A stretch of 64,000 bases of DNA from UBA4421 sp028228615 (GCA_028228615.1 JAOJBS010000005.1:50880-114879), one strand, 5' to 3'. Counted from the first letter of the stretch, positions 51,093-60,317 are shown. Notes: generated by a model from the sequence alone, not told the origin. Program-made: numbers and translations.

Positions 51093-51999
51093 ACCTTTAG
51101 TACGTCAGATGCTCCCAACAGCGAAAACCTCAACAATTCGAAACACCGGTACTCATGCTTTTGCTGGGCTTTTGGGTCTGATTTTATGTATCGCGGCACT
51201 GAGCGCCCCGTCAACCGGTTCTGCCGCAACGGCGGATACGGCGAAAAACACCAGTTTCCCCGGCGGCGTTTACCAATGGACACCACCAGAAAATGCAGAA
51301 CAAATACGCTTCCGCAACAAGCCAGTGATGCAAATCGGCAACACTGTTTTATTGGGCCTGCCTGTGTCTCAGCCTTTGGGCGAGGTGTCTGTGAGCTATA
51401 AGGTGAACAATCAGCAACAAACTCATAGCTTTGAGGTGGTCGATAAACAATATACCGAACAGCACATTACCCTTAAAAATAGGGAGATGGTGAACCCAAA
51501 GCCCAAACAACTGGAACGTATCAGACGGGAATCTAAGGTACAAAAAGCCCTCTATCAGCAGATCTCACCCGCTCAAGATTTACGCCAAGGATTCGTTTTA
51601 CCCTTGCAAGGCATCACCACCAGCCTGTTCGGGCACCGCAGGTTTTTCAATGGCGAACCACGCAACCCCCACAGCGGTTTAGACATTGCCGCAGATACCG
51701 GCACACCCATCATTGCGCCTGCAGATGCCAAAGTGGTTTTGGTGGATGACCTTTATTTCAATGGTAAAACGGTTTTCTTAGACCACGGCCAAGGACTCAT
51801 CACCATGTATTGCCACATGAGCGAACACGCAGTTGGAGTAGCAGATACAGTCAAACAAGGCGACACCATTGGATTGGTAGGCGCGACCGGCAGGGTCACT
51901 GGCCCGCACCTGCATTGGTCAGTGAGTTTAAACGGTGTGAGAGTAGACCCGCTAGAATTTCAGCAAGCCTTGGCAGGCGCCCTCTCCTTAGACAATTAG
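51085..51999 (+). CDS. M23-family (LytM-type) metallopeptidase
   Basis: A signal peptide (about residues 10-46) leads to a beta-rich region and a C-terminal peptidase M23 domain with HSGLDIAADTGTP (zinc His and Asp), and GPHLHWSVSLNG (the HxH motif), so the catalytic residues are intact. The protein probably acts on peptidoglycan cross-links in the periplasm. The ATG at 51085 is preceded by two GGAAGAG runs and overlaps the xseA stop. The product is 304 residues. Confidence 0.9.
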   Translation: MFRPLVRQMLPTAKTSTIRNTGTHAFAGLLGLILCIAALSAPSTGSAATADTAKNTSFPGGVYQWTPPENAEQIRFRNKPVMQIGNTVLLGLPVSQPLGEVSVSYKVNNQQQTHSFEVVDKQYTEQHITLKNREMVNPKPKQLERIRRESKVQKALYQQISPAQDLRQGFVLPLQGITTSLFGHRRFFNGEPRNPHSGLDIAADTGTPIIAPADAKVVLVDDLYFNGKTVFLDHGQGLITMYCHMSEHAVGVADTVKQGDTIGLVGATGRVTGPHLHWSVSLNGVRVDPLEFQQALAGALSLDN

Positions 52000-52018
52000 T
52001 CTGGCAAGAACAGCTATG

Positions 52019-52054
52019 CAAGAGCAGCCGCGACAGATCTGCAGCGGCTCTTTT
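52019..52054 (+). terminator. Probable terminator of the M23 peptidase gene
   Basis: GAGC and CCGC pair with GCGG and CTC with a two-base bulge around GACAGATCTGCA, followed by TTTTG, 20 bp after the stop. Confidence 0.55.
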
Positions 52055-52173
52055 GCTCTGATGAGCAGATATGCGCAAAAGGTTAGAGAGAGGGTTGGGG
52101 AACAGGTCAGTGAAAAGACCAGTGAGTTGATTGGCGTGAACGTCGCAAGCGAGGTCGAACTCAAGCCTTTCAA

Positions 52174-53577
52174 TTAATTTTTCGTTTTCTTACGAAACTT
52201 TAGCATGCGCTTGCGGCGATCAAGTTGTTGCTGGGACAGCTGATTTGGCTTACCAGCAAAGGGATTCTCTGAATCTCTCAAGTCTAGTTTTATTGGGTTG
52301 CCGACCAAGTTCAGCGCTTCGCGAAAACCGTTCTCCAAGAATTTCTTATAACTGGCCGGCAGAGCACTCAGTTGGTTACCGTGAATCACCACCCGAGGTG
52401 GGTGAGAGCCTGCTCGCGTGGCCACCTTAACTTTGATGGGCCTGCCACGCACAGATGGCGCAGGGTGCGATGCGACAAGGTTTCTTAGCAACCGGGTCAA
52501 CATGGAGGTAGACACCTCAAACTGCCCTACGTCGTGAATCTTTTGCACTTTCTTCAGCAATACGCCAACGCCCGTACCGTGCAGGGCGGAAATCATTTCC
52601 AAGGGCACCCACGGCACAAAGTTCAACCGACGGTCCAAGGCTTTCTTGACTTTTTCTCGCTGTTCTACCGGCAGGCCATCCCATTTGTTAACTGCAATCA
52701 CCATCCCAGCACCCGCGTCTAGTGCGTACTCAAGCACATGCAGGTCTTGCTCAACCAAGCCTTCGGAAGCATCGATAACTAGGACCACCACATGGGCGCG
52801 TTGCATGGCGTCCAGTGCTTTAACCACAGAGAACTTTTCGGTGATCTCCGAGACCTTACCTTTGCGTCGAACGCCGGCGGTATCAATTAGCACGTAGTCC
52901 ACATCGTCTTTAGTGAAGGGAATGTCGATGGCATCTTTTGTGGTACCTGGCATATCAAATACCACCTGACGGTCTTCACCGATCAAGCGATTGACCAAGG
53001 TAGATTTACCCACATTAGGCCGCCCCACTACTGCCACACGAATACCAGATCCATAGGACAGATCGTCGGCCTCTTGAGGCAGATTAAGGTCTGCTAAACG
53101 CTGTTCTAAAACTTCGCGAAGTTGCTTGAGGCCTCGGCTGTGACTGGCTGAAATCAGCACGTATTCAGGGAAACCAAAACGCTCAAAATCTAAAGCGACT
53201 TGGTCCTCTGGCAGGCCATCGATTTTGTTAATGACCGGAAGAAATTTGACGTTGGCTTTGCGCAAGTACATGACCACATCTTCGTCTGCTGCGGTTACCC
53301 CTTCCCGGCCATCGAGCAATAAAAGCACCAAGTCCGCTTCGTTTACGGCCAGTTCGGTTTGTCCGGTTAGCGCTTCGGCAAGAACGTGCTCGCCAAAAAG
53401 ACCGCCTGTATCAATGAGGGTCGCCGACTGCTCTTCTAACTCCATGCGGCCGTATCTACGGTCTCGAGTTAACCCAGGCACATCTGCAACTAATGCATCA
53501 CGACTACGCGTTAACTTATTGAAAAGTGTGGACTTTCCAACGTTCGGACGACCAACTAAGGCCACACTAGGAAGCAT
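52174..53577 (-). CDS. der: GTPase Der (EngA)
   Basis: Two GTPase domains in tandem (VGRPNVGKSTLFNKL near residue 8 and VVGRPNVGKSTLVNRL near 185; both with DTGG/DTAG and NKxD) and a KH-like C-terminal domain define Der, needed for 50S assembly. The 467 residues fit. It is the last gene of the hisS-yfgM-bamB-der run. Confidence 0.97.
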   Translation of the reverse strand: MLPSVALVGRPNVGKSTLFNKLTRSRDALVADVPGLTRDRRYGRMELEEQSATLIDTGGLFGEHVLAEALTGQTELAVNEADLVLLLLDGREGVTAADEDVVMYLRKANVKFLPVINKIDGLPEDQVALDFERFGFPEYVLISASHSRGLKQLREVLEQRLADLNLPQEADDLSYGSGIRVAVVGRPNVGKSTLVNRLIGEDRQVVFDMPGTTKDAIDIPFTKDDVDYVLIDTAGVRRKGKVSEITEKFSVVKALDAMQRAHVVVLVIDASEGLVEQDLHVLEYALDAGAGMVIAVNKWDGLPVEQREKVKKALDRRLNFVPWVPLEMISALHGTGVGVLLKKVQKIHDVGQFEVSTSMLTRLLRNLVASHPAPSVRGRPIKVKVATRAGSHPPRVVIHGNQLSALPASYKKFLENGFREALNLVGNPIKLDLRDSENPFAGKPNQLSQQQLDRRKRMLKFRKKTKN

Positions 53578-53580
53578 ATA

Positions 53581-54849
53581 TTATCTCAGTACTGCCTTGA
53601 ACGCGTGCAAGGTCCCTTTATTATCAGAAACATAAACAACGCCATCGGCAACAACTAAGTCAGAGCGCAGACCTTTGCCGCCCACCTTGATCCGCCCCAA
53701 CAGACGTCCATCACGTTGAGCAATGGCGTGAAGATAACCTTCGTCATCACCAACAAAAATGTAATTAGAAAATGCCAATGGCGCGGTGAGCTTGCGTCTG
53801 GCAAAGGCCTCTTGTTGCCATACAACCTCACCAGAATTTTGGTCTATTGCGACAATCGTATCCTCTTCATCAACGATATAAATCTGGCCATAACCTTCCG
53901 CCATATTCAGAAAACTTGAGGTGTCTTTCTCCCAGCGCGGCCGACCGTCACGCAATGACATGCCAACAGCTCGCCCCTGATACGCCACAGCAAAGAGCGC
54001 GCCGCCTGCAATCAGCGGAGTAGAATCTACGTCTACAATACGCTCAAGTTCAGAGCGGCCTTCTGGTAACATGACGCGCTGCTCCCATATCGGTTCGCCG
54101 TTTTCTGCGCGCAACGCTGTAACCTTTCCGCTGGCGAAACCTGTGTAGACAACATCATTCGCCACTACTGGTGAGCTGGTACCGCGCAAAGTTAGACGTG
54201 GCACTTGGCTGTTGTAAGTCCACAATTCTTCGCCTGTTTCGCTGTCTAAGGCCGTTAGCTTGCCATCTATCGATTGAGCGAATACTCGGCCATTATCTGC
54301 GGTTGGCACTGAGCCAATTTCTGTGCCCACATTGCTGCGCCACATCTGGGTGCCATCGGCCACACTAAGCGCTACCACGTCGCCTCTTGTAGTACCAAGC
54401 AACGCGAGCCCTTCGCCAATGCCCACACCACCACTGACAAAACTTGGGTCGCTTCTATCTAAAAAGCCGGAAAGACTAAAGCCTTTGCCGGCGGCTTTAT
54501 CAAACTGGGCTTGCCAAATGCGCTTGCCGGTAAATCTATCTACCGCAACCACCGCGCCGTAGCCATCTGCAGCGATAATACGATCGGCAACCACGCCGGG
54601 GTTAATGCGCAGGTACTTTTTACCGAGCCCCTCGCCGACCTTAACCTTCCAATCACGGTCAATATCCAACTCAGTGGTAAAGCTGACCAGTTTTGCGGGC
54701 TCTTTGGACTCTTCGTCCTCGTCATCGTCGCCAATGCCAGGAATCCAAGAAAACCAACTACACCCTGCAACCAGCATAATAAGAGCGAAAACCGTCAGCA
54801 GACGCAGAACGCTAGCAAGGGGGTTATAGCGGCTTTGTGTTTCACTCAT
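53581..54849 (-). CDS. bamB: Outer-membrane assembly lipoprotein BamB
   Basis: The lipobox LVAGC (near residues 25-29 from the ATG at 54849) marks a lipoprotein of the BAM complex. Repeating PQQ-like blades (GAVVAVDRFTGKRIWQAQFD, LTALDSETGEELWTYNS, VTALRAENGEPIWEQ) form the eight-bladed propeller. The start at 54849 gives the usual signal peptide and overlaps the yfgM stop by eight bases; the longer frame is not needed. The product is 422 residues. Confidence 0.94.
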   Translation of the reverse strand: MSETQSRYNPLASVLRLLTVFALIMLVAGCSWFSWIPGIGDDDEDEESKEPAKLVSFTTELDIDRDWKVKVGEGLGKKYLRINPGVVADRIIAADGYGAVVAVDRFTGKRIWQAQFDKAAGKGFSLSGFLDRSDPSFVSGGVGIGEGLALLGTTRGDVVALSVADGTQMWRSNVGTEIGSVPTADNGRVFAQSIDGKLTALDSETGEELWTYNSQVPRLTLRGTSSPVVANDVVYTGFASGKVTALRAENGEPIWEQRVMLPEGRSELERIVDVDSTPLIAGGALFAVAYQGRAVGMSLRDGRPRWEKDTSSFLNMAEGYGQIYIVDEEDTIVAIDQNSGEVVWQQEAFARRKLTAPLAFSNYIFVGDDEGYLHAIAQRDGRLLGRIKVGGKGLRSDLVVADGVVYVSDNKGTLHAFKAVLR

Positions 54850-55561
54850 TTTCGGCAATCTCTGCATCACTGTCTTGGGCCAAGGAAGTTTCAGCGGCTT
54901 CAAGGGCTTGATCTAACTCACTGGTAAATTCAACATACTCGCCATTAAAAGGCGCGGTATTTTCAACTTTTATGCTCAGCAACGGGCGTTGGTCGCCCTC
55001 TTTCAATGCTTCGGCTGCGCCGGAATACGCACTGTGAGCTTGTTCGACGTTACCCATGGCAAAGTAAATGTCGCCCTGACTTTCCAATGCCCATGACCTA
55101 TACCCGTCATTGCTGATAGCAGACAATGAGGCCAGTGCGGCCTCTTTGCGGTCTAAACCAAATTGCACTTTAGCTAGCCTTAGTCGAGCTAAATCACCCA
55201 GTACTGTCGTTCCAGCAGCGTCGATTGCCTCTTCGAGAAATGCGAGCGCGCCTTGCAAATCACCTGCTTCGCTTGCGTCGCTGGCTTGTCCCATAGCTAC
55301 CATGGCGTGATAACTGGTACCTGCGAACTCGTCTTTAATCTTATCCGCAAGCGCTTGGCGCTCGCCTTCCGCAGCATCTTTATACTCAGCATAGGCCTTT
55401 GAACCCTGTTCCATTGATGCCTGGTTAGCGCTGTCATAAAAACGCCACCCGACAATTACCGCGACAGCAACCGCTACCCCAATAACTAGAGAGAGGCCAT
55501 TTTCGCCCCACCAAGACCTAAACCTGCTAATTTGTTCTTCATCACTGAGAAATTCAGACAC
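54842..55561 (-). CDS. yfgM: TPR-containing translocon-associated protein YfgM
   Basis: A short cytoplasmic end and one membrane segment (about 22-43; LSLVIGVAVAVAVIVGWRFY) are followed by a periplasmic tetratricopeptide-like domain. This is the YfgM layout, an ancillary SecYEG partner that may pass proteins to periplasmic chaperones. It lies between hisS and bamB, as in E. coli. The product is 239 residues. Confidence 0.92.
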   Translation of the reverse strand: MSEFLSDEEQISRFRSWWGENGLSLVIGVAVAVAVIVGWRFYDSANQASMEQGSKAYAEYKDAAEGERQALADKIKDEFAGTSYHAMVAMGQASDASEAGDLQGALAFLEEAIDAAGTTVLGDLARLRLAKVQFGLDRKEAALASLSAISNDGYRSWALESQGDIYFAMGNVEQAHSAYSGAAEALKEGDQRPLLSIKVENTAPFNGEYVEFTSELDQALEAAETSLAQDSDAEIAENE

Positions 55562-55897
55562 CCGCCTCTACTCCGTTTTACCCGCCATAAACATGGACTT
55601 TAGAAATACTCAAATCCAACTATTTAGCCAAACTATGTATGACCGAAATAGGCCTGCACTTAAGCCCATTACTCTTTCTTTTCCGCGCTGTTTACGCATC
55701 TTTTTGCGCTTTCTTAGAGCGTACTTTACGCTTTCTTTACGCCTTCTTTAGGCTTTCTTTAGGCTTTCTTTGAACAGCTCTTCCGCCTGCGCTTTGACTC
55801 ATCTGAGTGCTTACGCTCGAGCAACGCGCATTCTGGCACATCTACATATCAATGCACCCCTTCATTCATTCTGGGGCGCCCGCAAGGTGTTATCGAC
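55562..55897. other. Intergenic region between hisS and yfgM
   Basis: These 336 bp contain no supported gene. The main content is the 11-bp tandem array at 55691-55768. No promoter of good quality for yfgM was recognised. Confidence 0.55.
55691..55768. repeat. Tandem 11-bp array, seven units
   Basis: The units TTTACGCATCT, TTTTGCGCTTTC, TTAGAGCGTAC, TTTACGCTTTC, TTTACGCCTTC, TTTAGGCTTTC and TTTAGGCTTTC run head to tail from 55691; one is 12 bp. The last five are closest to each other, as if the array grows at one end. Confidence 0.85.
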
Positions 55898-57160
55898 TCA
55901 ACTATTTGAACTTATGCGCTGCGCTATTTGCTCCACTGGCAATTTGACCTGCCCAACACTTGCATCACGCAGATGCTTCAAACTCAGCTCGCCACTGGCC
56001 GCTTCCTCTTCGCCATAAAGTATCGCCCAAGTTGCACCACTGGCGTCCGCTCGCTTTAGCTGCTTCTTAAAATTGCCACCACCCATGTGTAAGCGCACTG
56101 AAACCTGAGGCATTTGTTTGCGCAACTGGCGCGCTAGAATCATCCCTTTGCTCTGCAGCTCATCGCCAAGTACGCAAATATACAAGTCGGCTGATTGCTT
56201 CACTTCCAACTCGGCCAATTCGCATAGTAAGACGACACGATCTAGACCCACGGCAAATCCGACAGCTGGCGTGTCCCGCCCGCCCAATTGCTTCACTAGA
56301 CCGTCGTACCTACCTCCTGCGCAAACTGCTCCTTGAGCGCCTAAGTCTTGAGTCACCCACTCAAAAACCGTATGCGTGTAGTAATCAAGGCCCCGGACCA
56401 AATTGGGATTCACTTTGTAACTGATGCTCAAGGCATCTAACATTTTCAACAGTTGCTGGAAGTGCGCCTTGCTTTCCGCATCTACAAAGTTCGGTAATTG
56501 CGGGGCGAGTTGCAACAGCGCTTGGGTAGCCGGATTCTTACTGTCCAGTATTCTCATTGGGTTGGTCAGCAGCCGTCGCTGACTGTCCTCGTCTAACTGC
56601 GCTTTTAGCGGCGTGAGATAGGCCACCAAGGCTTCTTTATAAGCCATGCGCGCTTCACTAGAACCCAGCGAATTTACTTCCAGCGAAATGTGCTTGGAGA
56701 TACCCAGCGCTTTCCAACATTCCGCCCCAATAGCGATAAGCTCCGCGTCAACATCGGGGCCTGCAAAACCGAAGGCTTCAGCACCAATTTGGTAAAATTG
56801 ACGGTAGCGGCCCTTTTGCGGTTTTTCGTAGCGAAACATTGGACCGGCGTAGGTCACTCTTTGACTTTGATTGTAGAGCAGACCATTTTCTTCAAGGGCC
56901 CGCACGCAACTGGCTGTGCCCTCGGGGCGCAAACTCAGCGAGTCGCCATCTCGGTCTGCCAAGGTGTACATTTCTTTTTCTACAATGTCCGTGGCCTCGC
57001 CCACACCTCGAGCGAACAACTCGGTAAACTCAAGTATTGGCAGGCGGATTTCCTCATAGGCAAAACTGGCAATTACCCCTTGAATTGTATCTTCCACATG
57101 CCGCCACATGCGTGCATCTTGAGGCAGTATGTCGCGCATGCCGCGAACCGCTCTAACCAT
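55898..57160 (-). CDS. hisS: Histidyl-tRNA synthetase
   Basis: The 420 residues have class II motif 1 and 2 (MFRYEKPQKGRYRQFYQIGAE), the histidine-binding motifs LVRGLDYYTHTVFEW and GGRYDGLV, motif 3 (GFAVGLDRVVLL) and a C-terminal anticodon-binding domain. It follows rodZ after 30 bp; ispG, normally between them, is absent. Confidence 0.96.
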   Translation of the reverse strand: MVRAVRGMRDILPQDARMWRHVEDTIQGVIASFAYEEIRLPILEFTELFARGVGEATDIVEKEMYTLADRDGDSLSLRPEGTASCVRALEENGLLYNQSQRVTYAGPMFRYEKPQKGRYRQFYQIGAEAFGFAGPDVDAELIAIGAECWKALGISKHISLEVNSLGSSEARMAYKEALVAYLTPLKAQLDEDSQRRLLTNPMRILDSKNPATQALLQLAPQLPNFVDAESKAHFQQLLKMLDALSISYKVNPNLVRGLDYYTHTVFEWVTQDLGAQGAVCAGGRYDGLVKQLGGRDTPAVGFAVGLDRVVLLCELAELEVKQSADLYICVLGDELQSKGMILARQLRKQMPQVSVRLHMGGGNFKKQLKRADASGATWAILYGEEEAASGELSLKHLRDASVGQVKLPVEQIAQRISSNS

Positions 57161-57190
57161 GAGTCAATCCCTTAAGATATTGGACAGCCA

Positions 57191-58456
57191 CTATTGTCCG
57201 AGAACCAATTTCGCAACGTTGTTTCGCGTGTGGGGTGCCAGTGCGACGCTCGCACCATTAAACTCTAGCTCCGCACCTTGGGCAAAGCCCAGTTTTATAG
57301 AGAAAGGCCCTTGGCCAAAGTACTCTCGAACTTGTTCTGACCGGCCAAGGTCAGCATGTAACATTTCGCCGTCTACGTTTTTAATTTCAAACCAACAATC
57401 AGCTGTAAACGATAGAACGATTCGATCGTTCCCGTCTAAGGTTAACCGCGGCAGACTAAAAGCAGGCGCCTCTTGCTCGGCATCAGGAGCAACGCTGTCT
57501 ATCTGCGCAGACGAATCTGTCGTATCAGTGACATCTGCGGTAGCCACTGGGTCGACTACAACCGCATCGACAGCATCGACTACTGAAGACATGCTCGCCG
57601 CCAAAACCTTCACTTGGTCGTTTGCTTGATCGTCGGTTTGATCGTCTGACTGGCCATTTGCTTGAGCATTTTTTCGGTCAATAGATTCGTCCACATCTTG
57701 TGTTACTTGCGGCCCTTCAATCGGGACATCAACCGCACTTAGCTGCACATCTTTGGCCGTCGAGGCTTCTAGTCCGGTCTCGAGTAAAGGCTGAGGCTCA
57801 AGTGCGGGCTCTGGCTCCAATATCGGCTCTGCAGAAATCACCACATCGACAGTCTTTGCTTGAATAACTACTGGCTCATCTATGGTCGTAGCCGCATTAT
57901 CTACGCCCACCACCACATCAGTTACAACCGTCTCGGTTGCCGTCGTGTCTACAACCGACCCGTCCGAATCTACTGGGCCGCTAGGCTCTACTATCGGTGC
58001 CTCCACAACAACCTCAGGCGCAGTTTCGCTACCCTCTTGGTTAGAGACAAAGTAGATAAAAACAACTGAAAGCAAAATTGCGACCAAAATCCAGCGCCCC
58101 AGTCCAGTGCTCTTACGCGGACTGGCCGAAGCTACGCTCCAATTGCGCGCCTGTTCTTCGTCTAAATCCGCTCGCTGGCTTTGCATTTCGTCTGGAAATT
58201 GCGCGCCCCAAGCTTGAATAAGGGGCTCGGCGGCCAAACCTAACAACTTAGCATAGGATCTGATGTATCCATTAACGTAGACCCGCTCTGGCAGCGAGGA
58301 ATCATCATTGTTCTCCAGAGCTTTGATAACGCTCACAGTCAAATTCAGCACGTCAGCCGTTTCTGCTTGAGTAATAGACAATGCCTCTCGCGCCTGGATA
58401 AACACCAGACCTGGCCCTTGGCCCTGCTTTAAATCCTTGTTCTTTACAACGGTCAT
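57191..58456 (-). CDS. rodZ: Cytoskeletal membrane protein RodZ
   Basis: The N-terminal Xre-like helix-turn-helix (about 18-85), one membrane segment near 125-143 (WILVAILLSVVFIYFVSNQ), a long acidic Val/Thr/Asp-rich periplasmic linker (about 145-335) and a C-terminal beta domain (DRIVLSFTADCWFEIKNVDG) match RodZ, which links MreB to the elongation machinery. Part of the linker (NGQSDDQTDDQANDQ) is a degenerate repeat. The product is 421 residues. Confidence 0.9.
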   Translation of the reverse strand: MTVVKNKDLKQGQGPGLVFIQAREALSITQAETADVLNLTVSVIKALENNDDSSLPERVYVNGYIRSYAKLLGLAAEPLIQAWGAQFPDEMQSQRADLDEEQARNWSVASASPRKSTGLGRWILVAILLSVVFIYFVSNQEGSETAPEVVVEAPIVEPSGPVDSDGSVVDTTATETVVTDVVVGVDNAATTIDEPVVIQAKTVDVVISAEPILEPEPALEPQPLLETGLEASTAKDVQLSAVDVPIEGPQVTQDVDESIDRKNAQANGQSDDQTDDQANDQVKVLAASMSSVVDAVDAVVVDPVATADVTDTTDSSAQIDSVAPDAEQEAPAFSLPRLTLDGNDRIVLSFTADCWFEIKNVDGEMLHADLGRSEQVREYFGQGPFSIKLGFAQGAELEFNGASVALAPHTRNNVAKLVLGQ

Positions 58457-58537
58457 ATGATGTCTTTGCTCAACTTATCTAGCCAGAAACCCTTTATCAC
58501 TTGGTTTCGTTTTGGCTGTAATCCCTGTGTAAATTTA

Positions 58538-59653
58538 CTAGCGCACCTCAATGAGTTGCGGTTGCGAGGCTTCTAATTTGCTCTTATAGCGTCGCTGTCT
58601 ACTGGTTCTATCGTTCACCAATCCAACCAATTGACCGCATGCCGCATTAATATCTTCACCCCGAGTGGTACGCAGCATGGTCACATAACCCGCACGCATC
58701 ATATGAGTCTGAAAATCTCTTATATCTTGGGACTTGGGCCTAGCGTAGCCAGAACCCGGAAAAGGATTAAACGGAATGAGGTTTACCTTACAGCGCACAT
58801 CGCGAAGTAACTCCGCTAACTGGTGAGCATGCTCTGCTTGATCATTGATGCCGCGCATCAGTGTGTATTCAATAACCAACTTTCGGGCAGGTCCGAGAAA
58901 TTCAATATACTCGCGGCAGGCTTGTAGAAGCTCCGCGATAGGATACTTGCGATTAATTGGCACAAGTTCATTGCGCAAATCATCTGTTGGCGCGTGCAAA
59001 GAAATTGCCAAAGCAACGTCAGTGACTTCATGCAACTTACGAATTGCGGGAACCACGCCAGCGGTACTGATGGTTACCCGGCGCTTGGATAACCCAAATG
59101 CATGGTCATCTTTCATGACATTGGTCGCAGCAATGGCTGCGTCGAAATTCATCAACGGCTCGCCCATACCCATAAGCACAACATTAGAGACGCTCTTATC
59201 ATTCTCCGCCAGATAACTATTGGCTATTAACACTTGACCGACGATATCTGCTGGGGACAAGTTGCCGTTAAAACCCTGTTTGCCAGTGGAGCAAAAGCTG
59301 CAATCCAAGGTGCAGCCAATCTGGGAGGAAACACACAGGGTATTTCGTCCCTTGTCAGGAATAACCACCATTTCAACTAGATCGCCTTGAGCGACCTTCA
59401 AAACCCACTTCACTGTGCCATCCTTGGAGACGTGGCGTTCTTCAACGCTAGGCAACTCCAAGACACAATTTTCGGTCAACCACTGACGCATGTTCAGTGG
59501 AAGATCCGTCATGGCAGAAAAATCCGTTAGCTGTTGGTGATAGAGCCACTTCATTAACTGCCTGCCGCGAAAAGCTTGCAGCCCTCTCTCTTGGAACATG
59601 GCCTCAAGTTGGCTTCTGTCCAATCCGTATAGATTAAGAGGACTTTGTGTCAT
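58538..59653 (-). CDS. rlmN: Dual-specificity 23S rRNA/tRNA adenine-C2 methyltransferase RlmN
   Basis: A radical-SAM enzyme methylating A2503 of 23S rRNA and A37 of some tRNAs. The cluster motif CTLDCSFCSTG (CxxxCxxC) is at about 113-123 and the terminal catalytic Cys lies in the NAACGQLVG segment. The 371 residues are typical. pilW, which often follows it, is absent. Confidence 0.96.
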   Translation of the reverse strand: MTQSPLNLYGLDRSQLEAMFQERGLQAFRGRQLMKWLYHQQLTDFSAMTDLPLNMRQWLTENCVLELPSVEERHVSKDGTVKWVLKVAQGDLVEMVVIPDKGRNTLCVSSQIGCTLDCSFCSTGKQGFNGNLSPADIVGQVLIANSYLAENDKSVSNVVLMGMGEPLMNFDAAIAATNVMKDDHAFGLSKRRVTISTAGVVPAIRKLHEVTDVALAISLHAPTDDLRNELVPINRKYPIAELLQACREYIEFLGPARKLVIEYTLMRGINDQAEHAHQLAELLRDVRCKVNLIPFNPFPGSGYARPKSQDIRDFQTHMMRAGYVTMLRTTRGEDINAACGQLVGLVNDRTSRQRRYKSKLEASQPQLIEVR

Positions 59654-59710
59654 AGGGCTAATAGCTCTTTGTGCAAGTTTTTCTAGCTTTCATTCTAACT
59701 TTTCTTAGAA

Positions 59711-60139
59711 CTAACCTTGAGACTGAATTTCAGATTCTTCAAAGAAGAATGCAATTTCTCGTGCGGCGGATTCTGGGCTGTCTGAACCGTGCACAGCATT
59801 GGCATCAATTGACTCAGCGAAATCTGCGCGAATTGTTCCAGGCGCAGCTTCTTTAGGATTAGTAGCGCCCATTAAACGGCGATTGGTTGCAATTGCGTCT
59901 TCGCCTTCGAGCACTTGAACCATGACCGGGCCTGAACGCATGTAGGCGCACAAGTCAGCAAAGAAAGGGCGTCCGTCATGTTCTGCGTAGAATCCAGCAG
60001 CTTGTTCACCTGAGAGGTGTAGCATCTTGGAAGCAACAATCTTTAAGCCGCCTTTTTCGAAACGAGAGTAAATCTCGCCAATTAAGTTACGTGCTACTGC
60101 GTCAGGCTTGACGATTGAAAAGGTGCGTTCAACACTCAT
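59711..60139 (-). CDS. ndk: Nucleoside diphosphate kinase
   Basis: The active-site His lies in NAVHGSDSPESA and the family start MSVERTFSIVKPDAV is present. The ATG at 60139 has GGAGA upstream; a longer frame from 60163 is not needed. The 142 residues fit. It transfers phosphate between nucleotides. A promoter and an intrinsic terminator lie in its upstream region. Confidence 0.96.
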   Translation of the reverse strand: MSVERTFSIVKPDAVARNLIGEIYSRFEKGGLKIVASKMLHLSGEQAAGFYAEHDGRPFFADLCAYMRSGPVMVQVLEGEDAIATNRRLMGATNPKEAAPGTIRADFAESIDANAVHGSDSPESAAREIAFFFEESEIQSQG

Positions 60140-60211
60140 TAGATTCTCCGATGAAGGCGCCATTTATTCTTTCAGCAAGCTCAAGAAATAACGGCTATGT
60201 GCCTAATTTTT

Positions 60212-60236
60212 ATAAAAAAGCTCGGTCTTGCCGAGC
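60212..60236 (-). terminator. Intrinsic terminator in the ndk upstream region
   Basis: On the minus strand GCTCGG and CCGAGC pair around CAAGA and are followed by six T. It lies 170 bp after the iscS stop and 73 bp before ndk, just downstream of a good promoter. Confidence 0.85.
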
Positions 60237-60249
60237 CTAGAGGGCGCAT

Positions 60250-60277
60250 ATTATACGCATGGTTGTGGTCCGAGCAA
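60250..60277 (-). promoter_or_regulatory. Probable ndk promoter
   Basis: TTGCTC (60272-60277) and a perfect TATAAT (60250-60255) on the minus strand have a 16-bp spacer. The predicted start, near 60243, is only about seven bases before the terminator stem. Confidence 0.65.
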
Positions 60278-60317
60278 AGCTTAGTCTTCGACACATAATG
60301 TCGGCACTCTCTTTGAG

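Noticed and set aside
55691..55768. CRISPR-like array
   Set aside because: Units are 11 bp without unique spacers and no cas gene is present; it is a plain tandem repeat.
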